Assembly: GCF_019645815.1 (NCBI RefSeq)
Contig: NZ_CP080997.1
Location: 2,856,880-2,920,879 of the forward strand
Direction: 5' to 3'
Length of the DNA stretch: 64,000 bases
DNA from: Mycolicibacter heraklionensis
GTDB lineage: Bacteria; Actinomycetota; Actinomycetes; Mycobacteriales; Mycobacteriaceae
Under the pieces are notes generated by a model. It was given only the letters and a program-made list of their open reading frames with translations, ran no database searches and was not told the origin of the DNA. Within the stretch, counting starts at the first letter, position 1, and the number at the start of each line of letters is the position of its first letter. Positions 57,264 to 64,000 of the stretch are shown one piece after another. The translations under genes and the position numbers were made by a program.

Positions 57264-57920
57264 ATGTCGGTGGATGTCCTGCTGTACTCGATCCCGCCCG
57301 TGCTGGTCTATCTGCTCGTCGGCGCGGTTATCGGGATAGAGAGCCTGGGCGTCCCGTTGCCGGGCGAGCTCATGCTGGTCGGAGCGGCGCTGTTGTCGTC
57401 ACGGCATGAGTTGGCGGTCGACCCGGTCGGGGTCGCGGTGGCGGCGGTGATCGGCGCGGTGATCGGTGACTCGATCGGCTATTCGATCGGCCGGCGATTC
57501 GGTATGCCGCTCTTCGACCGCCTGGGCCGGCGATTTCCGAATCACTTCGGTCCCGGCCACATCGCTTTCGCCGAACAGTCCTTCGGCCGCTGGGGCGCCA
57601 GTGCGGTGTTCTTCGGCCGATTCGTGGCACTGCTGCGCATCCTGGCCGGCCCGCTGGCCGGAGCGTTGAAGATGCGTTACCCGCATTTCCTGGTCGCCAA
57701 TGTGACCGGCGCGATCTTCTGGGCCGGGGGGACCACCGCGCTGGTGTACTACGCCGGGGTCGCGGCCGAGCACTGGCTGTCCCGGTTCTCCTGGGTTGCG
57801 CTGCTGATCGCGCTGCTCGCCGGGCTGATCGCGGCCCTCGCGCTGAGGGGCCGCGTCGGCGCCCGGATCGCAGAACTGGACGCCCAACATCGGGCCGAGC
57901 CGGACCCGGTCACCGAATAG
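57264..57920 (+). CDS. DedA-family membrane protein
   Basis: The 218-residue DedA/SNARE-associated family protein has about five hydrophobic helices and the motifs LGVPLPGELMLVGAALLSS, GDSIGYSIGRRFG and FFGRFVALLRILAGPLAG, the last holding the conserved Arg pair of DedA transporters. DedA proteins are linked to lipid flipping (undecaprenyl phosphate) and envelope homeostasis. The ATG at 57264 starts before the first helix. It is divergent from the acyl-CoA synthetase across 112 bases. Confidence 0.9.
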   Translation: MSVDVLLYSIPPVLVYLLVGAVIGIESLGVPLPGELMLVGAALLSSRHELAVDPVGVAVAAVIGAVIGDSIGYSIGRRFGMPLFDRLGRRFPNHFGPGHIAFAEQSFGRWGASAVFFGRFVALLRILAGPLAGALKMRYPHFLVANVTGAIFWAGGTTALVYYAGVAAEHWLSRFSWVALLIALLAGLIAALALRGRVGARIAELDAQHRAEPDPVTE

Positions 57921-58029
57921 CCAGCGAATTGGGGGCGAATAAGGGTTGTCCCCGCACCGAAGCGAGAGCATGGTGGAAGGGAGACCGGCGGCGCCGCCGG
58001 GGCGTCGCCCCGATCACTCGGAGGCCCCT

Positions 58030-58650
58030 ATGTTCGCGCGTGCAACCACCATTCACGCCCATCCTTCCTTCCTCGATGAGGGGATCACCCACGTCCGCGG
58101 CGTGGTGATGCCGGCCCTGGCCGATATGGACGGCTGCGCGGGAATGTCCATGCTGGTCGACCGCGACGCCGGCCGGTGCATCGTCACCTCATCCTGGCTG
58201 GATGAAGACACCCTGCGAGCAAGCGAGGCCGCCGCTCAGCAGATGTGCGACCGCGCCGCCGAGATCTTCCACGCCACCGCCGAGATCACCCGCTGGGAGA
58301 TCGCCGCGGCGCGCCGCGATCATCGGTCTCGGCGGCATGCGGGCGTGCGCGTCACCTGGCTGCGGACCGACCCGGCGGGCTGCGAGCGGATGATCGACAC
58401 TTACAAGCTGGCGCTGATGCCTGAGCTGGAGGATCTGAACGGCTTCTGCAGCACCACCCTGCTGGTGGACCGCCATTCGGGCCGCGCGGTGTCATCGGTC
58501 AGCTTCGACGACCGGGCGGCGCTGGTGGCCAGTCGCAGCGGCGAGCAGGCGATCTGGGCCCGGGCCGTCAACGATGCCGGCGCAGAGATACTGGAAGTCG
58601 CCGAATTCGATCTGGCGATCGCCCACCTGAACGTGCCCGAGATGGCGTAG
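58030..58650 (+). CDS. Tandem dimeric alpha/beta-barrel protein (ABM-like), function unknown
   Basis: The 206-residue protein has two similar halves (about 1-95 and 105-200), each with the pattern of ferredoxin-like alpha/beta units: GMSMLVDRDAGRCIVTSSWLD in the first half and STTLLVDRHSGRAVSSVSFDD in the second. This internal duplication recalls antibiotic-monooxygenase/stress-response barrel proteins that bind small hydrophobic ligands or heme. ATG 58030 follows GGAGG. It lies 109 bases after the DedA gene on the same strand. Confidence 0.75.
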   Translation: MFARATTIHAHPSFLDEGITHVRGVVMPALADMDGCAGMSMLVDRDAGRCIVTSSWLDEDTLRASEAAAQQMCDRAAEIFHATAEITRWEIAAARRDHRSRRHAGVRVTWLRTDPAGCERMIDTYKLALMPELEDLNGFCSTTLLVDRHSGRAVSSVSFDDRAALVASRSGEQAIWARAVNDAGAEILEVAEFDLAIAHLNVPEMA

Positions 58651-58725
58651 GCCCCATCAGGCGCGAGGACTGACCCGCGAAACTTCGGCACGCCCGAACG
58701 CGTGGCGCTGGCTACGCTCGGCCTC

Positions 58726-59607
58726 ATGACACGCCGACGGCGACCGCGCCCGGCCCCGAGTTATCCGAAGACTCGGCGGATCCGTTTCCGCTTCGACGAC
58801 GGCTTCGACAGCAGCGACGGCTACGGCAAGTATTTCGCCGACGACGACATGGTGCTCAGCCACTTCCTGGCCGGGTTGTCCGGTGGCTTTCCGGCGGGCG
58901 AGGAATCTTTCATCCGATCGGTGCGCCGCTTTGCCGATCGCGTCACCGACCCGGTGCTGAAAAAGCAGGTGGCAGGGTTCATCGGTCAGGAGTCCATACA
59001 CGGCCAGGAGCACCGCCGGCTCAACGCGGTGCTCGCGGCCAAGGGCTATCCGATCCGCTGGCAGGACTCGGAGGCGGTGCACCGCTGGCGGATTCGCGCC
59101 GAAGAACGCACCCCGGCCATGGTGCACCTGGCCCAGACCGCGGCGCTGGAGCACTACACCGCGGTCCTGGCGGAGCGCATTCTTTCCACTGACGAGATCC
59201 AGGCCATCCCGGGGACGCCCGAGGTATGGAACCTGCTGAATTGGCATGCGGTGGAAGAACTCGAGCACAAGTCGGTGGCCTTTGACCTCTATCGCGCCGT
59301 CGGGGGTTCCGAGACGATCCGGATCGCGGCGATGGCGGTGGTGATCGCCGCCACGGTTCCGCTCATCGCACTTGGACTGCTTGTCTCGCTGGGCCGCGAC
59401 CCGGTGGCACGCCGGCAACCGCGGCGGGCGTTGCGGGGAATCGCCGACCTGTACCGCGGGCCGTTCTTCCGTGGATTTCTGCGGGACGCGGCGGTGTACC
59501 TGCGCCCGGGATTTCACCCCGAAGACGTGGATACCGTTGCACTACTTGACCATTGGCGCTCGCGCCTGTTCGGCGCCGGGGGCACCCTCAACGACCATTT
59601 GCGCTGA
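58726..59607 (+). CDS. Ferritin-like predicted metal-dependent hydrolase (PF10118 type)
   Basis: A 293-residue protein with the family's metal-binding helices: FIGQESIHGQEHRRLN, ALEHYTAVLAER and NWHAVEELEHKSVAFDLY provide Glu/His residues for a probable di-iron centre. A hydrophobic segment near residues 205-225 may anchor it to the membrane. ATG 58726 begins the basic MTRRRRPRP leader; a GTG at 58702 is an alternative. It converges on the LuxR-type regulator gene. The substrate is unknown. Confidence 0.8.
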   Translation: MTRRRRPRPAPSYPKTRRIRFRFDDGFDSSDGYGKYFADDDMVLSHFLAGLSGGFPAGEESFIRSVRRFADRVTDPVLKKQVAGFIGQESIHGQEHRRLNAVLAAKGYPIRWQDSEAVHRWRIRAEERTPAMVHLAQTAALEHYTAVLAERILSTDEIQAIPGTPEVWNLLNWHAVEELEHKSVAFDLYRAVGGSETIRIAAMAVVIAATVPLIALGLLVSLGRDPVARRQPRRALRGIADLYRGPFFRGFLRDAAVYLRPGFHPEDVDTVALLDHWRSRLFGAGGTLNDHLR

Positions 59608-59629
59608 AAGCTCATGGCGGCCTGCGTCG

Positions 59630-62383
59630 CTAGCCGTCGTTCGCTTTCAGCGCCGCAGCCAGTCTGGCGCGCGAGCGGATGCCGAGTTTGCGGTACACAC
59701 TCGACAGCGTGCTCTCGATGGTCTTCTCTGACAGAAACAGTTCGGCGGCGATCTCGCGGTTGGTCAAACCGTGAGCCGCGAGAACGGCGGCGCGTCTTTC
59801 GGCGGGAGTCAGTCGCTGGCCATCACCGCGCGCGCCGCTCAGTCGAGCTAACTCCGCCCGCGCCCGCTCCGCCCAGAACGGCGCGCCGAGCTCCTCAAAG
59901 GCATGGAGCGCGGCGGTGAGAGTCGTGGCCGCGCTCCCCCGTTGGCGCCGGCGGCGTTGAAGTTGGCCCAACAGCAGCTGCGTGCGCGCTTGCTCGAAGG
60001 GCATCGGAAGCCGCTGGTGGTGCGCCATGGCGCGCTCCAGGGCGCGGAGTGCTGCGGCAAGGTCGCCACGAGCGGCCAGCACCGCGGCCCGCCCGCGTGC
60101 CCCGACCGCCAGCATCCAGGGACGATCACGGTCCGCGCCGTGCGTCTCGAGTGCGTCGACCAGCACTTCGGCCTCTGCGACGTGTTCGAGTGAGGTGAGC
60201 GCTTCGATGGCGTCGGGAAGATGTTCGCCGCCCTCGATCTCCAGTTCGTGGGGCGGATCGAATTCGTCGAGCAGCGGCCGTAGGACGGCCAGCGCCGCAG
60301 CGTAGTCACCAAGGGATACCTCGAGGAAGGCCAGGACTCTGGTCGGTTCCTTGAGTTGGCGAAGCGCGCCGACGGCGCGGGCCGCCTCGATCGCAGCGCC
60401 GGCGTCGGCGCGGGCATCGGCAGCGCGCCCCTGGAATGCCGCGACGGCCGCGCGTTTGGTCCATGCGGTAGCGCAGGACAGCCGCCCACCGAGTTGTTCG
60501 GCACGCTGCACAGCCGCGTGCGCGGCGCGGCCCGCGTCGTCGTACCGGCCCGCCCAGATCGCCACCGCGGCAATGCGATTGTCGACCCAGACGAGATCCA
60601 CCTCGCTGCCGTCGGTAGTCATGCCGTGGCGAACCGCGTGTATCTGGGCGTCGGCGGTCTCGAGGTCACCGACGTACGCCGAGATCACCGCTTCGGTGGC
60701 TCGCGCGCGCAAGAACGTGGTGGCACCGCTGCGGGGGTCTTCGAGCTGCACGGCCAGCTGCAACGCCTGACGGTCGACACCCCCGCCCCAGATGAACGTC
60801 GCCGTCACCCAAATCGCCAATGCCTGGCTGCGCAGCCCGGGCGCGTCGAGTTCCTCAGCCAACGCGATGGCGCGCTGAGCGTGTTCGATCGTCGCGCTCA
60901 TCCGGCCGGCGATGGCCAGCGCCAAGGACAAACGCAAGAGGCACACGAGTCTCAGCATGGGCGCATCGGCAGCCTCATCGGCGGCCGCCGACAGCGCCTC
61001 GATAGCGCCGGACAAGTCGTCGTCGTAAGCCTTTACCGCGCCCAGGTGCGCCAGCGCCAAGGCACGCAACGGCCCAGGTGGCTGATCGGCGAGTACGGAC
61101 TGCAGATGGGTGCGCGCCAGCACTATCGATCCCGAGCGAAAGTGCAGTTCCGCCGAGCGGATACGACGCTGCGGACTATCACCACCGCGGTCCAGGACCA
61201 AGTCGATCAGCTCGGCAGCGGCGGCCAGCGCGCCCCGCGCCGTCAAGGTGTCGGTAGCCGCGTCTATCTCAGCCAGGGTGCCCGCGTCATTGATTGTCGC
61301 CGCCAACGCCAGGTGACGTGCCCGTAGCCCGGAGTCGGCGACGACACCAGCCAGGGCTCGATGGGTGGCGCGACGGCGCGCCGGAGAAGCGTTGGCGGAC
61401 ACGCCATTGGCGTAGAGCGGATGGGCGAATCGGACGTGGTGACCGTCAAGGGTGACCACACCGAGTTTCTCGCAGACTTCGATCGACTCCACCACACGTT
61501 CGGGTGACAGCGTGGTGACCCGACTCAGCTCCTCCGCTGTCGGCGATGCAGAGCAGGCCGCGGCCAACAGCACCGCGTGCGCGTCGTCGCCTAAGCGTTC
61601 GAGGCGGCGGCACACCAGGGCGGCCAGACTGTCCGGCAGATCGGCCGCGGCTCCTGGCATGTCCAGCTCGGCGCGGGCCAGTTCGAGCGCAAACATCGGG
61701 TTGCCGCCTGAGATGCCATGGACCCGCTTAAGTGCCGGGCGCGGCAGCGTGCGGCCCCACCGTGCGGCGATCAGATCGTGCACGCCGTCCAGATCCAACG
61801 GGCCCATCCGGACACGCGTGGCGACCGCGGGGTTGCGAAAGGTCAACCACTGAGCCAAGTCAGCGAGATTGGACTCACCGACGCGGACCGTGACCAGAAG
61901 CGCCGCCCCCTTCGACAGACGCCGGGCGGTGAACCCGATTACCGCACGACTGGAAGGGTCGAGCCACTGGACGTCGTCGACCGCCAGCAACACCGGCGAT
62001 CTCGCGCTGAGGCGCTCGACGGCCGCGCAGAACGCAGCGGCGAGCGCCCGTTCATCGATGGCCGGCACACCCGGGGTCAGGTCGCCTCGTGCCCGGTCCA
62101 GCGCAAGGCGCTGCTGACTGGGCAGTTCACCCAGCACCGTGTCGTCGATCCCGTCGAGCAAATCAGCAACCGCGGCGAACGCATACTCGACCTCCGTCAC
62201 TGATCCCTGCGCCGACAGCACCGAAAATCCTTGAGAGCGAGCTGCTTCGGTGGCGCTCAGCATCAGCGTGGTCTTGCCGATGCCGGCCTGTCCCTCGACC
62301 ACCAACGCCGCAGGCCCCGGTCGAGCACGTGCCAGCAAATCCGACACTGCCCGCGTCTCCGCGCGCGGCACCGTCGTTGACAC
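59630..62383 (-). CDS. Large LuxR-family ATPase regulator (LAL/MalT-like)
   Basis: The 917-residue protein has an N-terminal STAND-type ATPase (Walker A VEGQAGIGKTTLML; Walker B around VLLAVDDVQWLD), a long Ala-rich TPR-like region (about 400-830) and a C-terminal LuxR helix-turn-helix (LTPAERRAAVLAAHGLTNRE, then LFLSEKTIESTLSSVYRKLG). Such proteins switch on transcription when a ligand and ATP are bound. GTG 62383 is supported by GAGG and by the onset of family sequence. It is divergent from the MPT64-like gene with 71 bases between, so it may activate it. Confidence 0.9.
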   Translation of the reverse strand: MSTTVPRAETRAVSDLLARARPGPAALVVEGQAGIGKTTLMLSATEAARSQGFSVLSAQGSVTEVEYAFAAVADLLDGIDDTVLGELPSQQRLALDRARGDLTPGVPAIDERALAAAFCAAVERLSARSPVLLAVDDVQWLDPSSRAVIGFTARRLSKGAALLVTVRVGESNLADLAQWLTFRNPAVATRVRMGPLDLDGVHDLIAARWGRTLPRPALKRVHGISGGNPMFALELARAELDMPGAAADLPDSLAALVCRRLERLGDDAHAVLLAAACSASPTAEELSRVTTLSPERVVESIEVCEKLGVVTLDGHHVRFAHPLYANGVSANASPARRRATHRALAGVVADSGLRARHLALAATINDAGTLAEIDAATDTLTARGALAAAAELIDLVLDRGGDSPQRRIRSAELHFRSGSIVLARTHLQSVLADQPPGPLRALALAHLGAVKAYDDDLSGAIEALSAAADEAADAPMLRLVCLLRLSLALAIAGRMSATIEHAQRAIALAEELDAPGLRSQALAIWVTATFIWGGGVDRQALQLAVQLEDPRSGATTFLRARATEAVISAYVGDLETADAQIHAVRHGMTTDGSEVDLVWVDNRIAAVAIWAGRYDDAGRAAHAAVQRAEQLGGRLSCATAWTKRAAVAAFQGRAADARADAGAAIEAARAVGALRQLKEPTRVLAFLEVSLGDYAAALAVLRPLLDEFDPPHELEIEGGEHLPDAIEALTSLEHVAEAEVLVDALETHGADRDRPWMLAVGARGRAAVLAARGDLAAALRALERAMAHHQRLPMPFEQARTQLLLGQLQRRRRQRGSAATTLTAALHAFEELGAPFWAERARAELARLSGARGDGQRLTPAERRAAVLAAHGLTNREIAAELFLSEKTIESTLSSVYRKLGIRSRARLAAALKANDG

Positions 62384-62454
62384 CGTTTCATCCTCGCACC
62401 GCGGGTTAATCTTTGGGCACGGCGCGTTGCCGCGTTTGCTAGGAGGTATCACCC

Positions 62455-63234
62455 ATGCGCTCTTTCAGCCTGGCCGTGGTCGTCACGGTTGCCGTCATGT
62501 TCGGTTGCGTGGCCGTGGCTGTGGCGGCCCCGAAGGATTACTGCGCCGAGCTCAAAGGCGGCAATACCGGCCGCACGTGTGAGATCCAGCTCTCCGACGC
62601 CGGGTACAGCGTCGACATCAGCATGCCGCTGAACTACCCGGATCAGAAGTCGGTTGCCGAGTACATCGCCCAGACACGCGACGCGTTCCTCAACTCGGCC
62701 AAGTCTGGCGCGCCCGGCAGCGCACCAGCCAAGTTGAGCATCAAGCCGACGGAGTACACCTCGTCGATTCCCCCGCGCGGCACGCAAGCGGTGGTGTTCA
62801 CGGTGGACCAAAACGTCGGCGGGGCCCAGCCACAGACGACGTACAAGGCGTTCAACTGGGACCAGACCTATCGCAAGGCGATCACCTTCGCGGCCGCATC
62901 GGACGACAAGGAACATGCGCCGTTGTGGCAGGTGGATGATCCGCTGAAGACCGTCGCGCCGATCGTCCAGGCGGAACTGCAGCAGCAGCTGGCACCGGCG
63001 CCCACGCAATCAGGACAGTCGACTACCTCCACGTCCACGTCCACGTCCACCACGGCGCCACCACCGTTGCCGTTCGCGCAAGCCGCGCTGTATGACCCCG
63101 CCAACTATCAGAATTTCGCGGTGGTCAACGACGGGGTGATCTTCTTCTTCGACCAGGGCGTCTTGTTGCCCGCTTCGTCGGGGGCGTTACACGTGCTGGT
63201 GCCCCGGTCGGCGATCGACCCGATGATCGCCTGA
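62455..63234 (+). CDS. Secreted MPT64-like protein (DUF3298/RsiV-like)
   Basis: The 259-residue protein is a clear relative of the secreted M. tuberculosis antigen MPT64. It shares the signal peptide ending VAVAAPKDYC, DISMPLNYPDQKSVAEYIAQT, SSIPPRGTQAVVFTVDQN, TTYKAFNWDQTYRK and the ending NYQNFAVVNDGVIFFFDQG. Two cysteines near the mature N-terminus match those of MPT64. It differs by an inserted Gln/Thr/Ser/Pro linker (TTSTSTSTSTTAPPPLP, about residues 184-205) encoded partly by a CCACGT hexamer repeat near 63028-63048. A perfect TAGGAGG site precedes ATG 62455. It is divergent from the LuxR-type regulator. Confidence 0.92.
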   Translation: MRSFSLAVVVTVAVMFGCVAVAVAAPKDYCAELKGGNTGRTCEIQLSDAGYSVDISMPLNYPDQKSVAEYIAQTRDAFLNSAKSGAPGSAPAKLSIKPTEYTSSIPPRGTQAVVFTVDQNVGGAQPQTTYKAFNWDQTYRKAITFAAASDDKEHAPLWQVDDPLKTVAPIVQAELQQQLAPAPTQSGQSTTSTSTSTSTTAPPPLPFAQAALYDPANYQNFAVVNDGVIFFFDQGVLLPASSGALHVLVPRSAIDPMIA

Positions 63235-63359
63235 CAGCTCCGGACTCGGGTTTGCCGGAACGGACACGAACCGTATCAACCTCCGGCGCAGGCGGATTAC
63301 GAAGCTGATGTGTCACGTTGCGTCAACTTTGCGGCACCTGGCACACGCCCCGAAAACAA

Positions 63360-63390
63360 GAAAAGCCACCTGCTTGCAGGCGGCTCTTTT
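63360..63390 (-). terminator. Rho-independent terminator after tRNA-Val(CAC)
   Basis: On the minus strand, AGCCGCCTGC-AA-GCAGGTGGCT forms a near-perfect ten-base stem followed by TTTTCTTG. It lies immediately downstream of the minus-strand tRNA-Val gene. Confidence 0.8.
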
Positions 63391-63391
63391 G

Positions 63392-63463
63392 TGGTCCCGG
63401 CTGGGATCGAACCAGCGACCTTCCGCGTGTGAGGCGGACGCTCTCCCCCTGAGCTACGAGACC
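63392..63463 (-). tRNA. tRNA-Val, anticodon CAC
   Basis: The 72-base minus-strand gene folds into a full cloverleaf: acceptor GGTCTCG/CGGGACC, D stem GCTC/GAGC, anticodon arm TCCGC-CTCACAC-GCGGA with anticodon CAC, and T arm GCTGG-TTCGATC-CCAGC, discriminator A. CCA is not encoded. It reads the abundant GTG codon. Confidence 0.95.
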
Positions 63464-63622
63464 GGATGAACGAGGACGAACACTAGCACGCCGTGCCCGC
63501 TAAGCATCAATGCGCAGGCCCACTTTCGCGCGACTCGCCGCTCTGACATGCAAAGTTGTGTTGTCTCACATGTGTCCGCTAATGTTCTGCATCGCGACGG
63601 GCGACGATCTCGCCCGTGGCAC

Positions 63623-63695
63623 GCGGATGTAGCGCAGTTGGTAGCGCATCACCTTGCCAAGGTGAGGGTCGCGGGTTCGAATCCCGTCATCCGCT
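63623..63695 (+). tRNA. tRNA-Gly, anticodon GCC
   Basis: A 73-base cloverleaf with acceptor GCGGATG/CATCCGC, D stem GCGC/GCGC, anticodon arm TCACC-TTGCCAA-GGTGA giving anticodon GCC, T arm GCGGG-TTCGAAT-CCCGT and discriminator T. CCA is not encoded. It is the first gene of a Gly-Cys-Val cluster. Confidence 0.95.
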
Positions 63696-63725
63696 CGAGG
63701 GTGTCAAGTGGCATCAACCCCTTGC

Positions 63726-63796
63726 GGTGGAGTGGCCGAGTGGTGAGGCAACGGCCTGCAAAGCCGTGCACACGGGTTCGATTCCCGTCTCCACCT
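63726..63796 (+). tRNA. tRNA-Cys, anticodon GCA
   Basis: A 71-base cloverleaf with acceptor GGTGGAG/CTCCACC, anticodon arm ACGGC-CTGCAAA-GCCGT giving GCA, T arm ACGGG-TTCGATT-CCCGT and discriminator T, the usual identity base of tRNA-Cys. It lies 30 bases after tRNA-Gly. Confidence 0.95.
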
Positions 63797-63813
63797 CCGT
63801 CCCAAGGCTCTAA

Positions 63814-63888
63814 GCGCGGTTAGCTCAGCGGGAGAGCGCTTCCCTGACACGGAAGAGGTCGCTGGTTCAATCCCAGTACCGCGCACCA
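63814..63888 (+). tRNA. tRNA-Val, anticodon GAC, CCA encoded
   Basis: The cloverleaf has acceptor GCGCGGT/ACCGCGC, D stem GCTC/GAGC, anticodon arm CTTCC-CTGACAC-GGAAG giving GAC, and T arm CTGG-TTCAATC-CCAG. The 3' ACCA is encoded, unlike the other three tRNA genes here. It is the last gene of the cluster, 17 bases after tRNA-Cys. Confidence 0.95.
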
Positions 63889-63901
63889 GGCTCAACACAG
63901 C

Positions 63902-63940
63902 AAAAACCCCTGCCGCCACCGCGTGACGACAGGGGTTTTT
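63902..63940. terminator. Bidirectional terminator after the tRNA cluster
   Basis: AAAAACCCCTG (63902-63912) and CAGGGGTTTTT (63930-63940) are perfect eleven-base arms with a 17-base loop. The T-run serves the plus-strand tRNA cluster and the A-run, read on the other strand, serves the partial gene to the right. Confidence 0.85.
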
Positions 63941-63952
63941 CGGTTCGGCGGA

Positions 63953-64000
63953 CTAGCTCTTGTTGGCCTTGACCACCATGCCGACGAGCGCGGTGACGAT
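63953..64000 (-). CDS. C-terminal end of an unidentified protein, cut by the window edge
   Basis: On the minus strand an open frame reads ...IVTALVGMVVKANKS and stops at TAG (63953-63955), just beyond the bidirectional terminator. Fifteen residues are too few to assign a family. Confidence 0.45.
   Translation of the reverse strand: MVTALVGMVVKANKS

Noticed and set aside
63392..63888. tRNA genes as attachment sites of an integrated element
   Set aside because: No integrase or duplicated tRNA 3' end is visible in the window; the cluster looks like ordinary chromosomal tRNA genes.

Overview
The window is high-GC chromosomal DNA of a mycobacterium. From memory of the M. tuberculosis H37Rv map, the gene order matches two conserved blocks: relA-apt-lipoprotein-secF-secD-yajC-gabT-ruvBAC on the left (Rv2583c-Rv2594c region), and yebC-pdxT-tesB-pdxS-nudix-pimA-patA-pgsA-HIT-thrS followed by the Rv2616/Rv2618-Rv2621c-like genes on the right. 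The proteins read as clear orthologues, and the PE/PPE, ESX, PIM and MPT64-type proteins confirm the genus. I cannot name the species.

Left block (1-12.5 kb): adenine salvage (apt), a peptide-binding lipoprotein, the auxiliary Sec translocon (YajC, SecD with an unusually long Gly/Pro repeat insert, SecF), a small secreted Cys-repeat protein, GabT, the Holliday-junction genes ruvC-ruvA-ruvB behind a LexA box, a DUF2252 protein and a sulfotransferase.

Central island (about 13.3-36.5 kb): this is the exceptional part. Two yebC genes, encoding identical 251-residue proteins but differing at about 27 synonymous sites, stand in direct orientation on either side of about 23 kb that is absent from this position in M. 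tuberculosis. The island holds a complete-looking ESX-3-type type VII secretion locus (PE, two PPE, EsxG, EsxH, EccA, EccB, EccC, EccD, MycP, EccE). Its gene order is rearranged and espG is missing. An Fe(II)/2-oxoglutarate sulfatase gene of the Rv3406 type sits inside the operon. MycP lacks the catalytic serine (Gly353) and the oxyanion asparagine (Asp247), so it should be a pseudoprotease. A 99-bp fossil between the two PPE genes joins the start of an esxG to the end of a PE gene, recording an ancient duplication and deletion. A BASS-family transporter, a formylglycine sulfatase, an LpqN-like membrane protein and a TetR regulator complete the island. The TetR promoter and the sulfatase promoter, 20 kb apart, share an inverted repeat (TAGTC-N4-GACTA), which suggests one regulon. 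The island therefore seems to combine ESX-3 secretion with sulfate-ester import and cleavage.

Right block (37-64 kb): an ABC1/AarF kinase-like protein, vitamin B6 synthase (PdxS/PdxT) with a TesB thioesterase, a TetR/Coq4-like divergent pair, an alcohol dehydrogenase, then a tightly overlapping operon for phosphatidylinositol mannoside synthesis and ThrS. After that come assorted metabolic genes, a ferredoxin/Cys-containing regulator operon, lipid enzymes (enoyl-CoA hydratase, acyl-CoA synthetase), a DedA protein, a large LuxR-type ATPase regulator divergent from an MPT64-like secreted protein, and four tRNA genes (Val-CAC, Gly-GCC, Cys-GCA, Val-GAC).
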